Assembly (NCBI RefSeq): GCF_050337045.1
Contig: NZ_JAKJSO010000016.1
Coordinates: forward strand, 124,001-188,000
DNA length: 64,000 nt
Origin: Photobacterium kagoshimensis
Lineage (GTDB): Bacteria > Pseudomonadota > Gammaproteobacteria > Enterobacterales > Vibrionaceae
Direction of reading: 5' to 3'
Part shown: positions 1 to 9,510 of the stretch, in pieces
How positions within the stretch are numbered: the first letter of the stretch is position 1
How the letters are laid out: every line of letters starts with the position of its first letter
Program-made: the position numbers and the translations under genes
The notes under the pieces: generated by a model
What the model saw: only the letters and a program-made list of their open reading frames with translations
Databases searched by the model: none
Told to the model about the DNA's origin: nothing

Positions 1-775
1 TACGCTCAATCAAACGGCTTAACGCCCGCTCGACAAGATGCTCTAGCTGTTGATTAATCGTGGTCAAAGCCGGGTCGAAACGTGCGCCAAGTAATGTATT
101 ATCAACACTCACAACCGCTAGCTGCTCAGGGGCTGAAATATTGGCCGTTTTTAATTGCTCTATCAGCCCTACCGCATTGTAATCCGTCGCACAGATAATT
201 GCGGTGCAATCGGAATTACGCGCAACAAACTGACGACCCGCATCACGCCCACCCGGTAAGGTCGCCTCTTCAACAGCAAAGATCCAATCCGGTTGGGCAG
301 TAATAGCCCAATATTCACATCGCTCTTGATAAGCTTTGAAACGAATTAGAATATCTTCCACAGCCAAATTGCCACAAAAACCAATCTTTCTATGGCCAAG
401 TTTTACAAGATGATTAAAGGCCGCTTCAATACCTTGCCTTTGGTCACTGCGGATTGTTTCCACTTCAAGCCCTGAGTAAGTGTAACCAAGGGACATGACT
501 TTTATGCCTTTCTCTATGGCGAGTTGAAGTAATTGAGGAGAGGCTGAATCTAAGATAGTAAAAAGACCATCGAGATGATCGAACGCTAAAGGATGGCTGT
601 AATCTTCAAAACCACCACTTCGAATAAGAATTAAATTCACCCCTTTTTGTTGAGCGATCAAACGCAAACTAGAGGTGATTTCACCTAAATAAAAACCACT
701 AAGTAAAGGAACGACCACGCCAATTGTCATTGATGAGTGTGATGGCTGAATGTTGGAATCAGCGTTAAAATACAT
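1..775 (-). CDS. LacI/GalR-type sensor protein lacking its HTH head (3' end cut by window)
   Basis: Reading the minus strand from the ATG at 775 gives an open frame running off the window edge. It has the periplasmic-binding-protein-like fold of LacI-family regulators: a start strand TIGVVVP near residue 17, VVSVDN around residue 232, and the family's end region TTINQQLEHLVERA before the edge. The usual 60-residue N-terminal helix-turn-helix is absent. An in-frame TGA lies upstream of a possible earlier ATG at 799, and no HTH-like coding is visible in the other frames up to the next gene. GAGAAG sits about 5 nt before the 775 ATG, which is why that start was chosen. It is divergent to the amylase-like gene, which it could sense sugar for. 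It may be a decayed regulator or a head-less effector-binding protein. Confidence 0.7.
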   Translation of the reverse strand, partial: MYFNADSNIQPSHSSMTIGVVVPLLSGFYLGEITSSLRLIAQQKGVNLILIRSGGFEDYSHPLAFDHLDGLFTILDSASPQLLQLAIEKGIKVMSLGYTYSGLEVETIRSDQRQGIEAAFNHLVKLGHRKIGFCGNLAVEDILIRFKAYQERCEYWAITAQPDWIFAVEEATLPGGRDAGRQFVARNSDCTAIICATDYNAVGLIEQLKTANISAPEQLAVVSVDNTLLGARFDPALTTINQQLEHLVERALSRLIER

Positions 776-801
776 GGTTACTTCTCGTTCTCCATTCATT
801 T

Positions 802-1180
802 TTTTGAACTTAGTTCACAATGTTTGCGGCTTTATTATGGGCGCTTCATTACGATGCACTTTACCAGAGTAGTATTTAGATACACCTGAAAACATCCACC
901 TCAGCTATATTTATCGATATAATTGACAGTTATGTTATCTAGCTAGCATATTTCCATTCTTAAATGTCCGCATTACGATGCAAAACCCGCCTTATACCGC
1001 ATATCCAGTTGCATAATTTTCAGTAAACATCTGATGTAATAAAGAGCTATCCACCTTGGGTTATCTGACTCATCGCGTCTCATCCCTGCGACTCCTACCC
1101 TCTGATTTCAATAAAGAGAGGAGGTTTTCGTAGTAAAGTCGCATTACTATTCAACCAATATTTAAAAAGGTTGTTTTACG
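802..1180. promoter_or_regulatory. Divergent intergenic region with repeated CATTACGAT motif
   Basis: This 380-bp non-coding region separates the LacI-like gene and the amylase-like gene. The 12-mer CATTACGATGCA occurs twice (847-858 and 971-982), and a related GCATTACTAT is at 1141-1150. The second copy is flanked so that GCAT-N4-ATGC forms a short inverted repeat, as an operator might. No gene was seen here. The operator role is inference. Confidence 0.35.
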
Positions 1181-2566
1181 ATGAAAGCAATTTCAAACCC
1201 AATCAACGCCATTGACTCGCAGGCAACAAACGTTATCTTGCATGCGTTTGACTGGCCTTATTGCCGTATTAATGAACAAGCATCGGCAATTGCTGAGGCT
1301 GGTTTTAAAGCCGTCTTAATTTCTCCTCCGATGAAGTCTCTTAAATCGGAACAAGGAACCCAGTGGTGGCAACGCTATCAGCCACAAGACTATCGTGTTA
1401 TCGACAACCAACTCGGTAATACACTTGATTTTAAAGCCATGATTCATGCCCTGTCGGCAGAGAATATCCACGTTTACGTTGATGTTGTTTTTAATCACAT
1501 GGCCAACGAAGAAGAAATCAACGAAGCGCTAATCTACCCCAATACCGAGGTGCTGGCTGACTACCAACAGTACCCAGCGCACTACCAAGAGCTCACCCTG
1601 TTCGGCGACTTAACTCAGCCCTTATTCACCGACAAAGATTTTGTTTTAGCTTTTCCGATCAAAGACTGGACCGATCCATGGGAAGTCCAGCACGGCCGTA
1701 TCAGTAGTGGCGATCGCGACCCTGGCTTGCCGACCCTCAAGTACACCGAAAAAGTAGTTGAAGCGCAAAAGCAATACCTAAAAGCGCTAAAACAATTAGG
1801 CGTAAAAGGTTTCCGTATTGATGCGGCTAAACACATGACACTCGAGCATCTTCACCAAGTATGGGACGATGAAATCAGCAGTGAGACCCACGTATTTGGC
1901 GAAATCATTACTGATGGTGGTGCAACAAAAGAAGAGTACGAGTTATTCTTGCAGCCCTATCTGGCCAATACATATTTGGGGGCGTACGACTTCCCGTTAT
2001 TTCATACCCTTAAAAATACGTTATCAGAACCTGATAGCACCATGGCTAGCTTGATAAACCCTTATTCGCTTGGGTCAGCTTTAGCACACGATCGTGCCAT
2101 TACCTTTGCGATTACCCATGACATCCCGAACAACGATGTTTTCTTAGATCAAGTCATGCCAGAACACCTTGAATGCTTGGCGTATTGCTACATTCTTGGC
2201 CGAGATGGCGGTGTGCCACTAATTTATTCAGATCTTGATACCAGCGGTATTAACAATAAGTCCGGTAAACCACGTTGGTTCGATTGCTGGAAAAACCCAA
2301 CATTGCAGCAAATGATCCACTTTCATAACCGCATGCATAGCAAGCCAATGACAGTGCTTCATCAAACACCAGATCTCTTGGTCTTTTCACGCGGTCATAG
2401 TGAAGGCTTAGTGGCAATCAATAAAGGCATGCATAGCACCCAAATTAATGTGCCAACAAAGATGAGCCAAGAAATATTAGCGCAACAAGGGGTCTGCTTT
2501 AACCCTGATGAGCAGACACTGACGTTACCCGCAAACAGTTGTGCCATGCTGATTGCTTATTGCTGA
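1181..2566 (+). CDS. Alpha-amylase family (GH13) glycoside hydrolase
   Basis: Glycoside hydrolase of the GH13 clan, acting on alpha-glucans or related oligosaccharides. All four GH13 signature regions are visible in order: DVVFNH (residues 101-106), GFRIDAAKH with the nucleophile D214, FGEII with the acid/base E241, and FAITHD with the third carboxylate D314. At 461 residues it is the size of a compact amylase with catalytic barrel and a short C-terminal beta domain. No signal peptide is evident, so it is probably cytoplasmic, degrading imported or stored glucan. The start ATG follows an AAAAAGG stretch about 10 nt upstream. It is divergent from a LacI-type sensor gene, which suggests sugar-dependent control. 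Exact substrate cannot be told from sequence. Confidence 0.88.
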   Translation: MKAISNPINAIDSQATNVILHAFDWPYCRINEQASAIAEAGFKAVLISPPMKSLKSEQGTQWWQRYQPQDYRVIDNQLGNTLDFKAMIHALSAENIHVYVDVVFNHMANEEEINEALIYPNTEVLADYQQYPAHYQELTLFGDLTQPLFTDKDFVLAFPIKDWTDPWEVQHGRISSGDRDPGLPTLKYTEKVVEAQKQYLKALKQLGVKGFRIDAAKHMTLEHLHQVWDDEISSETHVFGEIITDGGATKEEYELFLQPYLANTYLGAYDFPLFHTLKNTLSEPDSTMASLINPYSLGSALAHDRAITFAITHDIPNNDVFLDQVMPEHLECLAYCYILGRDGGVPLIYSDLDTSGINNKSGKPRWFDCWKNPTLQQMIHFHNRMHSKPMTVLHQTPDLLVFSRGHSEGLVAINKGMHSTQINVPTKMSQEILAQQGVCFNPDEQTLTLPANSCAMLIAYC

Positions 2567-2571
2567 TTAGG

Positions 2572-2601
2572 AAAAAAAGCCGAGTCGGTAATCGACTCGG
2601 C
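2572..2601 (-). terminator. Rho-independent terminator of the peroxidase gene
   Basis: Perfect 9-bp stem GCCGAGTCG / CGACTCGGC (2579-2587 / 2593-2601) with a 5-nt loop. It is followed in the minus direction by seven T (A-run 2572-2578). It lies between the convergent amylase and peroxidase genes. Confidence 0.85.
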
Positions 2602-2642
2602 AAGCAGGGAAACTGTTTTTATTGCCAGCAGGATGAGTAAGA

Positions 2643-4061
<1,419 letters not shown>

Positions 4062-4324
4062 CAATACTACCCTCTAGCCAACATGATTATTATTTTTTAA
4101 TCGGGGCTTATATTTCCCCGTATTTAATAATCAAACTAGCAAGCCCAATCCTGTCTTGTGTCTTATAACCAATAATAACCTTACTTTACCCATGGTTTAG
4201 TAACATAACAAAACGAACAATGGTGATTATTCATCCCCCCCTTCGCCCTAACTAACCGCGTGATACTCATCACGTTTTTATGCTCATTTCATACTAAAGA
4301 AGCCATTTTATAGAGAAAACGCGT

Positions 4325-4465
4325 CTAAAAAGTCGATTGCAGCGCAACAGAGTTTAGCAGTAGCATATTTAGCAAAGGTGATGGGGTTCCACCTACCATA
4401 CCAATACCGTTAATTAACTCAGTAAAAATGATTTGATAATTGATGGGATTGGTAACAACCGCCAT
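4325..4465 (-). CDS. Small RebB-like (R-body/killing-trait) ORF, possibly truncated
   Basis: A 46-residue ORF starting MAVVTNPINYQ. TAGGAG lies about 10 nt before the ATG, better than for longer in-frame starts. The pattern Asn-Pro-Ile, then hydrophobic residues, then VGGTPSPLLN and a short helical end recalls the RebB family (NP..I.D....n..v.g.aP...l). RebB proteins are usually 80-100 residues, so this would be a short or decayed copy. No other reb gene is nearby. The region is otherwise non-coding: 4065-4324 and 4466-4655 hold nothing recognised. It may be a chance ORF. Confidence 0.3.
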   Translation of the reverse strand: MAVVTNPINYQIIFTELINGIGMVGGTPSPLLNMLLLNSVALQSTF

Positions 4466-4655
4466 GTGGCTGATGACTCCTACAGAAAAGAAAACAGGTG
4501 TAACTGTTGGTGAGCGACGGATGTGGCTCATATCAATCTGAACAAACACGTGACCGTTAGTATTCGATCCGCGACTTGTTCAAATTGGTAGTATTTTCTG
4601 TAGGGACATAACACGCCAACCCCACTTGTTTTCCTGACATTTTAAGGAAAACGCC

Positions 4656-5348
4656 ATGCAATACTCTTCTGAAATTCAATCTATGTGTCCCGTTCAACGT
4701 GGCGATTTACACCCCTCTGCGCCTATCCCTGTTGAAGGCCGAATGATCCGTCCAACAGACGTTATTGCCATCTCGGGTTTAAGCCATGGCGTGGGAACGT
4801 GCGCACCACAACAAGGCGCTGCCAAACTCACCCTTAATATCAAAAAGGGCATTATCGAAGAAGCGCTTATCGAGACTATTGGCTGTTCGGGCATGACCCA
4901 TTCCGCTTCAATGGCGGCAGAAATTCTGACGGGGAAAACCCTGCTTGAAGCGCTCAATACCGACCTGGTCTGCGATGCTATCAATGTCGCCATGCGTGAA
5001 ATCTTCTTACAGCTTGTTTATGGCCGCAGCCAATCTGCCTTCTCTGAAGACGGCTTAGAAATTGGCGCTGCACTGGAAGACTTAGGGAAAACCCAACGCA
5101 GCCAAGTCGGCACCAGTTACGCCACATCTGCTAAAGGGGTGCGTTATATGGAACTCGCCGAAGGCTACGTAACGAAACTGGCACTCGACGACAACAACGA
5201 AGTAATTGGTTACCAATACCTCAACCTCGGAAAAATGATGGCAAGTGTTGAAAAAGGCGTACCTGCCGAAGAGGCCATGGTCGATGCAACAGGCGTTTAT
5301 GGCCGCTTTAGCGAAGCTGTTACTACCATCAATCCACGCCAAGCATAA
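4656..5348 (+). CDS. NifU/IscU-like iron-sulfur scaffold protein paired with GGGtGRT
   Basis: 230-residue protein with an IscU/NifU N-terminal-type core: GVGTCAP near residue 49, ETIGCSGM near 77, then SMAAEILTGK. Two of the three Fe-S ligand cysteines of IscU are recognisable; the third is not where IscU has it. A C-terminal extension of about 90 residues, with several Gly and aromatic residues, is not part of classic IscU. The start has a good AAGGA 8 nt upstream. The next gene begins 13 nt after the stop, so they form an operon. In databases this type of scaffold is typically found next to a GGGtGRT gene, as here. Housekeeping isc/suf genes are absent, so this is a dedicated scaffold. Its client is inferred to be the GGGtGRT protein. 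Confidence 0.75.
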   Translation: MQYSSEIQSMCPVQRGDLHPSAPIPVEGRMIRPTDVIAISGLSHGVGTCAPQQGAAKLTLNIKKGIIEEALIETIGCSGMTHSASMAAEILTGKTLLEALNTDLVCDAINVAMREIFLQLVYGRSQSAFSEDGLEIGAALEDLGKTQRSQVGTSYATSAKGVRYMELAEGYVTKLALDDNNEVIGYQYLNLGKMMASVEKGVPAEEAMVDATGVYGRFSEAVTTINPRQA

Positions 5349-5361
5349 CGAGGGCTGCATC

Positions 5362-6336
5362 ATGAACACACAAGTAAACCAATACCTACAAGAAATGAAC
5401 ATGTCGTCGTTAGAAGAGGCAAAACAATACTGCCTATCGTTTGGGATTGCGCCACAAGATATTGTATTAGACACCCAACCTATCGCTTTTGATAATGCCT
5501 GCGATGCTTATACATTGGGCACCGCATTAGCGCTATATCGCCAAGCCGCTAACGCAGAAACCGCCGCTAATATCATAGGTGAAGGGCTACAAGCCTTTTG
5601 TAAATCGGGTAGCGTGGCTGAACAACGAAAAGTCGGTTTAGGCCATGGCGCTCTTGCGGCACGTTTATTAAATGAAGACACTCAATGTTTTGCTTTTTTG
5701 GCGGGTCATGAGTCTTTCGCTGCGGCGGAAGGGGCGATAAAAATTGCAATGAACGCTAACCGCGCAAGAACAACACCACTGAAAGTGATCCTAAACGGTT
5801 TAGGTAAAGATGCCGCTTACCTGATCTCACGCATTAATGGCTTTACCTATGTGCGCACTGAATTTAATTACGATACGGGGGAGTTAATCGAAGTGAGCCG
5901 CCGTCGTTTCTCTAATGAATTACGCGGTAACATTCTTTGTTATGGCGCCGATGATGTCCGCGAAGGGGTGGCTATCATGCATCGCGAACAAGTGGATGTC
6001 AGCATTACGGGTAACTCAACCAACCCAACCCGTTTCCAACACCCTGTGGCGGGGATCTACAAATCAGAACGCAATGCCCAGCAAAAACCGTATTTCTCTG
6101 TCGCATCAGGCGGTGGTACAGGCCGTACCTTACACCCAGATAACGTCGCAGCGGGCCCTGCTTCTTACGGCCTGACTGACACCATGGGCCGCATGCACGC
6201 CGATGCCCAATTTGCTGGGAGTTCATCCGTACCTGCCCACGTAGCTATGATGGGTTTCATCGGCATGGGAAATAACCCTATGGTAGGTGCAACCGTTGCG
6301 TTAGCTGTGGCGGTTGATCAGCAGTTGCATCATTAA
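5362..6336 (+). CDS. GGGtGRT-family protein of unknown function
   Basis: 324-residue protein of the family named after its signature, here SGGGTGRTLHPDN with the GGGTGRT at residues 250-256. The family occurs in many anaerobes and has no established function. Visible features include several Gly-rich segments (GLGHGALAARLL, GFIGMGNNPMVGA) and scattered Cys. There are no membrane segments and no signal peptide. The start is the ATG at 5362 with GAGG upstream; an earlier in-frame ATG at 5245 lies inside the preceding gene and is not used. Co-transcribed with the NifU-like scaffold gene, it is plausibly an Fe-S or cofactor-dependent enzyme (inference). It ends 17 nt before a strong terminator. 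Confidence 0.82.
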   Translation: MNTQVNQYLQEMNMSSLEEAKQYCLSFGIAPQDIVLDTQPIAFDNACDAYTLGTALALYRQAANAETAANIIGEGLQAFCKSGSVAEQRKVGLGHGALAARLLNEDTQCFAFLAGHESFAAAEGAIKIAMNANRARTTPLKVILNGLGKDAAYLISRINGFTYVRTEFNYDTGELIEVSRRRFSNELRGNILCYGADDVREGVAIMHREQVDVSITGNSTNPTRFQHPVAGIYKSERNAQQKPYFSVASGGGTGRTLHPDNVAAGPASYGLTDTMGRMHADAQFAGSSSVPAHVAMMGFIGMGNNPMVGATVALAVAVDQQLHH

Positions 6337-6352
6337 GGTCATATAGAAACAA

Positions 6353-6384
6353 CAAAGCCGCTGTAACTACAGCGGCTTTGTTTT
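6353..6384. terminator. Bidirectional terminator
   Basis: Stem CAAAGCCGCTGTA / TACAGCGGCTTTG with a 2-nt centre (effective loop AACT), followed by TTTT on the plus strand and by TTG then mixed sequence on the minus strand. It serves the GGGtGRT operon and possibly the convergent oxidoreductase gene. Confidence 0.85.
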
Positions 6385-6394
6385 ATTCCTAGCT

Positions 6395-7498
6395 TTACGC
6401 TACTTTTTTGCGTTTTTTATACACTACGCAGAAGTTACCGCGACGGGTACGGCATTTAGAGCAGCGTTCGCAATCAACTTCGACTTTATCACCGCTAAGC
6501 CAACGTTTGATCAAATGCGGCTCTGCCAGTAATGGACGTGATAATGCGAAATACTGAATATTGGTGTTCTCTGCAATAGCTTCAATCGCGTCGATATCGC
6601 TCAAACCACCCACAGTGATCACAGGCACGCTGACATCCTGACTGATCACATCGCCATATTGATGGAAATAGCCTTCTTCTTGCAAGGTATAGCCATCAAA
6701 CTGCTGGCCGATCATGTCATTGGCTTTACCGTGAATGTTGCCCGAGATGATGATCGCATCGACGCCAATCGCTTCAAGTTGCTTACAGATAATGCGCGTT
6801 TCATCGAAAGTTAAACCGCCGTCGAAAAATTCGGTTGCGGTTAGCTTCACCAGAATAGGGTAATCATTCCCTACCAGTTTGCGGATCGCCGTGTAGATCT
6901 CGACCAGAAAACGCATGCGGTTCTCTAGGCTACCGCCGTATTGGTCTTCACGACGGTTGTAATAAGGGCTTAAGAACTGGTTGATTAGGTAAGTGTGCGC
7001 AGCATGAATTTCTACCCCATCAAAACCTGATTCTTGTGCACGACGGCTGGCTTGAGCAAATGCCTCAACGATATAATCAATCTCGTCTTTGGTCATGGCT
7101 TTACCCTGCGTTTTCGTACCCATTTCAGGCACATCACTTGGGGCAAAAATAATTCGCTCACCGACGTTATAGGTCGTTTTTGTGCCACCGTACGCCAATT
7201 GCATCACGATTTTAGAGTCGTTGGTGTGTACTAACTCAGTCAGCTTTTTGTATTCATCGATGAAAGAATCGTTATACATGCCCATCATGCCTGCATTGGG
7301 CTTTTCTTCTTCAACAATGTTCGCGTAGCCAGTCACGATTAAACCGACCTCTCCTTGCGCAAGTTCTTCGTAGATGGCGTACAGCTTATCCGTCATGTGG
7401 CCATCTTCTGTTGCCATATTTTCCCATGTCGCGCTGCGTACAAAGCGGTTCTTTAGGGTCATGTTGCCAATACGGCCTTGTGAAAACAAAATGCTCAA
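6395..7498 (-). CDS. NADH:flavin oxidoreductase, Old Yellow Enzyme family
   Basis: FMN-dependent ene-reductase-type TIM barrel. It begins SILFSQGRIGNMTLKNR, the usual N-terminal strand. It carries the substrate-anion binding HAAH motif (H165 and H168), followed by INQFLSPYYNRR. A distinctive C-terminus has four Cys in the pattern CERCSKC then FC, recalling the Fe-S or zinc knot of dienoyl-CoA-reductase-like OYEs. Start choice: no ATG occurs before residue 13. The TTG at 7498 has AGAGGA 6 nt upstream and matches the family's usual MSILF start, so it is used instead of the TTG at 7513. It is convergent with the GGGtGRT operon. Substrate unknown. A possible CRP site lies about 150 nt upstream. 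Confidence 0.83.
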   Translation of the reverse strand: MSILFSQGRIGNMTLKNRFVRSATWENMATEDGHMTDKLYAIYEELAQGEVGLIVTGYANIVEEEKPNAGMMGMYNDSFIDEYKKLTELVHTNDSKIVMQLAYGGTKTTYNVGERIIFAPSDVPEMGTKTQGKAMTKDEIDYIVEAFAQASRRAQESGFDGVEIHAAHTYLINQFLSPYYNRREDQYGGSLENRMRFLVEIYTAIRKLVGNDYPILVKLTATEFFDGGLTFDETRIICKQLEAIGVDAIIISGNIHGKANDMIGQQFDGYTLQEEGYFHQYGDVISQDVSVPVITVGGLSDIDAIEAIAENTNIQYFALSRPLLAEPHLIKRWLSGDKVEVDCERCSKCRTRRGNFCVVYKKRKKVA

Positions 7499-7986
7499 GT
7501 CCAGTCCTCTCAAATCGTGTGTAGGGAGTCATCTACCTTGTATTAGCTATGTTATTTTAAAAGCGAGTGCTAACACCGAGTGCAATGAATGGCCGCCATA
7601 CTGACGCGAAAAACGAGGAAAATCCTTAATCTGGATTAAGTTAGTGTGAGATATATCACTATTGGTTGTGGGGATATCTTGGACCATCGCAACATCTTGC
7701 ATATTGAATTCCCTTTACTATACTTAATGCGATTCAATTTTCTGCTTCGTTCACTCCTATGACGCTGTCAGCAGAAAAGGCGTTGGTCACAACAGCCTGA
7801 CAGTTCTAGGAAAGCCCTGATTTCTTCCTTATGACGTATCTCCAAGCCCCGCATTTCGGGCATTGACAGGTATAGGGTGTAGCGTATTTCCTCGGTGTAG
7901 ATTCATATGATTTCAGGCTAGCAATAGCAGACCAACAGGTATGTATGGATTCAGATGCTATTCACTGAATAGTTAAGGAAAACACC
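7499..7986. promoter_or_regulatory. Divergent intergenic region with CRP-like site
   Basis: Non-coding region between the oxidoreductase and the hydrolase. TGTGA-N6-TCACT at 7645-7660 fits the CRP half-site pattern TGTGA-N6-TCACA with one mismatch. Nothing else was recognised. Confidence 0.4.
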
Positions 7987-8937
7987 ATGATTTATTTTGT
8001 CTCAAACCGAAACATCACCGATGATCCGCTACTCTTTGGCGATAACTTTAATGCGCAAGGTGCCGAAGTTTTGCGGGTGGCGAAAGCAGTGCAAGACAAT
8101 GAAGGGAACTTCTCACTGGCGCTGATGGATGAAGCGCCAATCATGCATAAAGGCGACATTGCCGATGAAGTGCAAACACCTTTAGAGGCTGTATTTGAAC
8201 AATGTGACAATGCTGATAGCCCATGCGTGTTGTTTGTTCATGGGTTTAATCAAAGTGTTGAGAAAAACCTCAAAAAATGCCGAGAAATAGAAGCGTATGG
8301 CGTGAATGTGATCGCCTTTTCTTGGCCGTCGAATCCGGGGCCTAATTTTATCTTACGTAAGATCAGCGAATACAAACGCGCCCGTAAGAATGCTCGTCGT
8401 TCTGCGATGGCGTTTGAACGCTTGCTCGATAAGTTAAACGGCTTTGTTGAAACCAACCGAAATAAAACCCGCAAGCAAGGACAAATCCAGACCCTTGCGA
8501 TTCATAGCTTGGGCAACTACTTAATGCAGTCTATGGTGCAGGTACCAGACTATGATCACCAAGCCGCTATGTTTAAGAACATTCTTCTTCATCAAGCCGA
8601 TGCTGATAACCCAGGCCATGCATCGTGGCTTGATACGCTTGGGCAAAGCAGCCGTGTGCTGGTGACCGTCAATGAAACCGATGATGTGCTCGATTTCTCT
8701 GACTTTATCAATCCAGATCGTATCGGTAATACCGCCGCTAATATGAATGCCAAATATGCGACCTATTACAACTTCACCGACGCGGCTGGCGCTAATGACA
8801 GCCATCGCTTATGGCACAAACCCGCATTAGAAAACCCAACCATTAAACATTTCTTTAGCCGTGTGTTCGATGGTAAGAACCCAGTAAAAGCAGGCATGCA
8901 ATTTGATGGTAATTTGAATTGTTATAACGTGCTATAG
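7987..8937 (+). CDS. Alpha/beta hydrolase (DUF900-like)
   Basis: 316-residue protein with the fold pattern of DUF900-type serine hydrolases. CVLFVHGFNQS (around residues 79-89) forms the oxyanion strand turn. LAIHSLGNYL (around 168-177) is the nucleophile elbow, where the first Gly of GxSxG is replaced by Ile-His. ETDDVLDF near residue 240 may supply the acid, and several His follow (DSHRLWH). No signal peptide, so cytoplasmic. The start has AAGGA 8 nt upstream. It stands alone and ends before a terminator. The substrate, an ester or lipid, is not deducible. Confidence 0.8.
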   Translation: MIYFVSNRNITDDPLLFGDNFNAQGAEVLRVAKAVQDNEGNFSLALMDEAPIMHKGDIADEVQTPLEAVFEQCDNADSPCVLFVHGFNQSVEKNLKKCREIEAYGVNVIAFSWPSNPGPNFILRKISEYKRARKNARRSAMAFERLLDKLNGFVETNRNKTRKQGQIQTLAIHSLGNYLMQSMVQVPDYDHQAAMFKNILLHQADADNPGHASWLDTLGQSSRVLVTVNETDDVLDFSDFINPDRIGNTAANMNAKYATYYNFTDAAGANDSHRLWHKPALENPTIKHFFSRVFDGKNPVKAGMQFDGNLNCYNVL

Positions 8938-8972
8938 CTATAGTTTGAATCTACTCACGCCTACTTATCATT

Positions 8973-8998
8973 AAGGTCAGCGCAGCAGCTGACCTTTT
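8973..8998 (+). terminator. Terminator of the alpha/beta hydrolase gene
   Basis: Stem AAGGTCAGC / GCTGACCTT with a 6-nt loop, then TT, 35 nt after the stop codon. Confidence 0.7.
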
Positions 8999-9510
8999 CA
9001 TCCGTGCCTACTTTTCTTTTACCCCACAATTTAGACTAGAAAATCCTCGGTAAAACTCAACATACAAGCAAGTAAGCCAGAAGTGAAATTTATAAATTGA
9101 CGCAATAACAACCAGTCAGTATTAACCGTTTATTTGAATTCAAAGAAACACACATGGAATAAGCCGGTTTACTGCCATCGTTTGTGCGTGATTATTTATA
9201 AATAACTCCTCTTAATTATTTATAAATCATGTGAATTATATTTCCAATTGTAAACCCATAAAGGATGAGCAATTGAAGTGAGATATTAGTTCACGTATGA
9301 AAATAAAATCCATCATGTCATTTATTTAGAAGACTAAATATGTCTTTTTACAATCAAACACCAAGAAATCATTCAGCATTTGCATTAAATGCCGCTTTAT
9401 AGGGATAATTGTCGCTAGTTTCATACATGATTGAATAGTTTTTTATCAATGCTATTGGTTCATCGATGAAGCTTTGCCTAATTTAATCATTTTCTTTTAA
9501 GAACCTATTT
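8999..9510. promoter_or_regulatory. AT-rich upstream region of the M60 peptidase gene
   Basis: About 510 bp without a gene. It has a promoter-like TTGACG-N17-TATTAA at 9097-9125 and two copies of ATTATTTATAAAT at 9191-9203 and 9215-9227, 24 bp apart, each containing the palindrome ATTTATAAAT. The high AT content suits H-NS-type silencing or a regulator binding as a tandem pair. These roles are inference. Confidence 0.35.

Noticed and set aside
4694..4993. 99-residue minus-strand ORF opposite the NifU-like gene
   Set aside because: Antisense shadow of a clear coding gene; no start signal and no family pattern.
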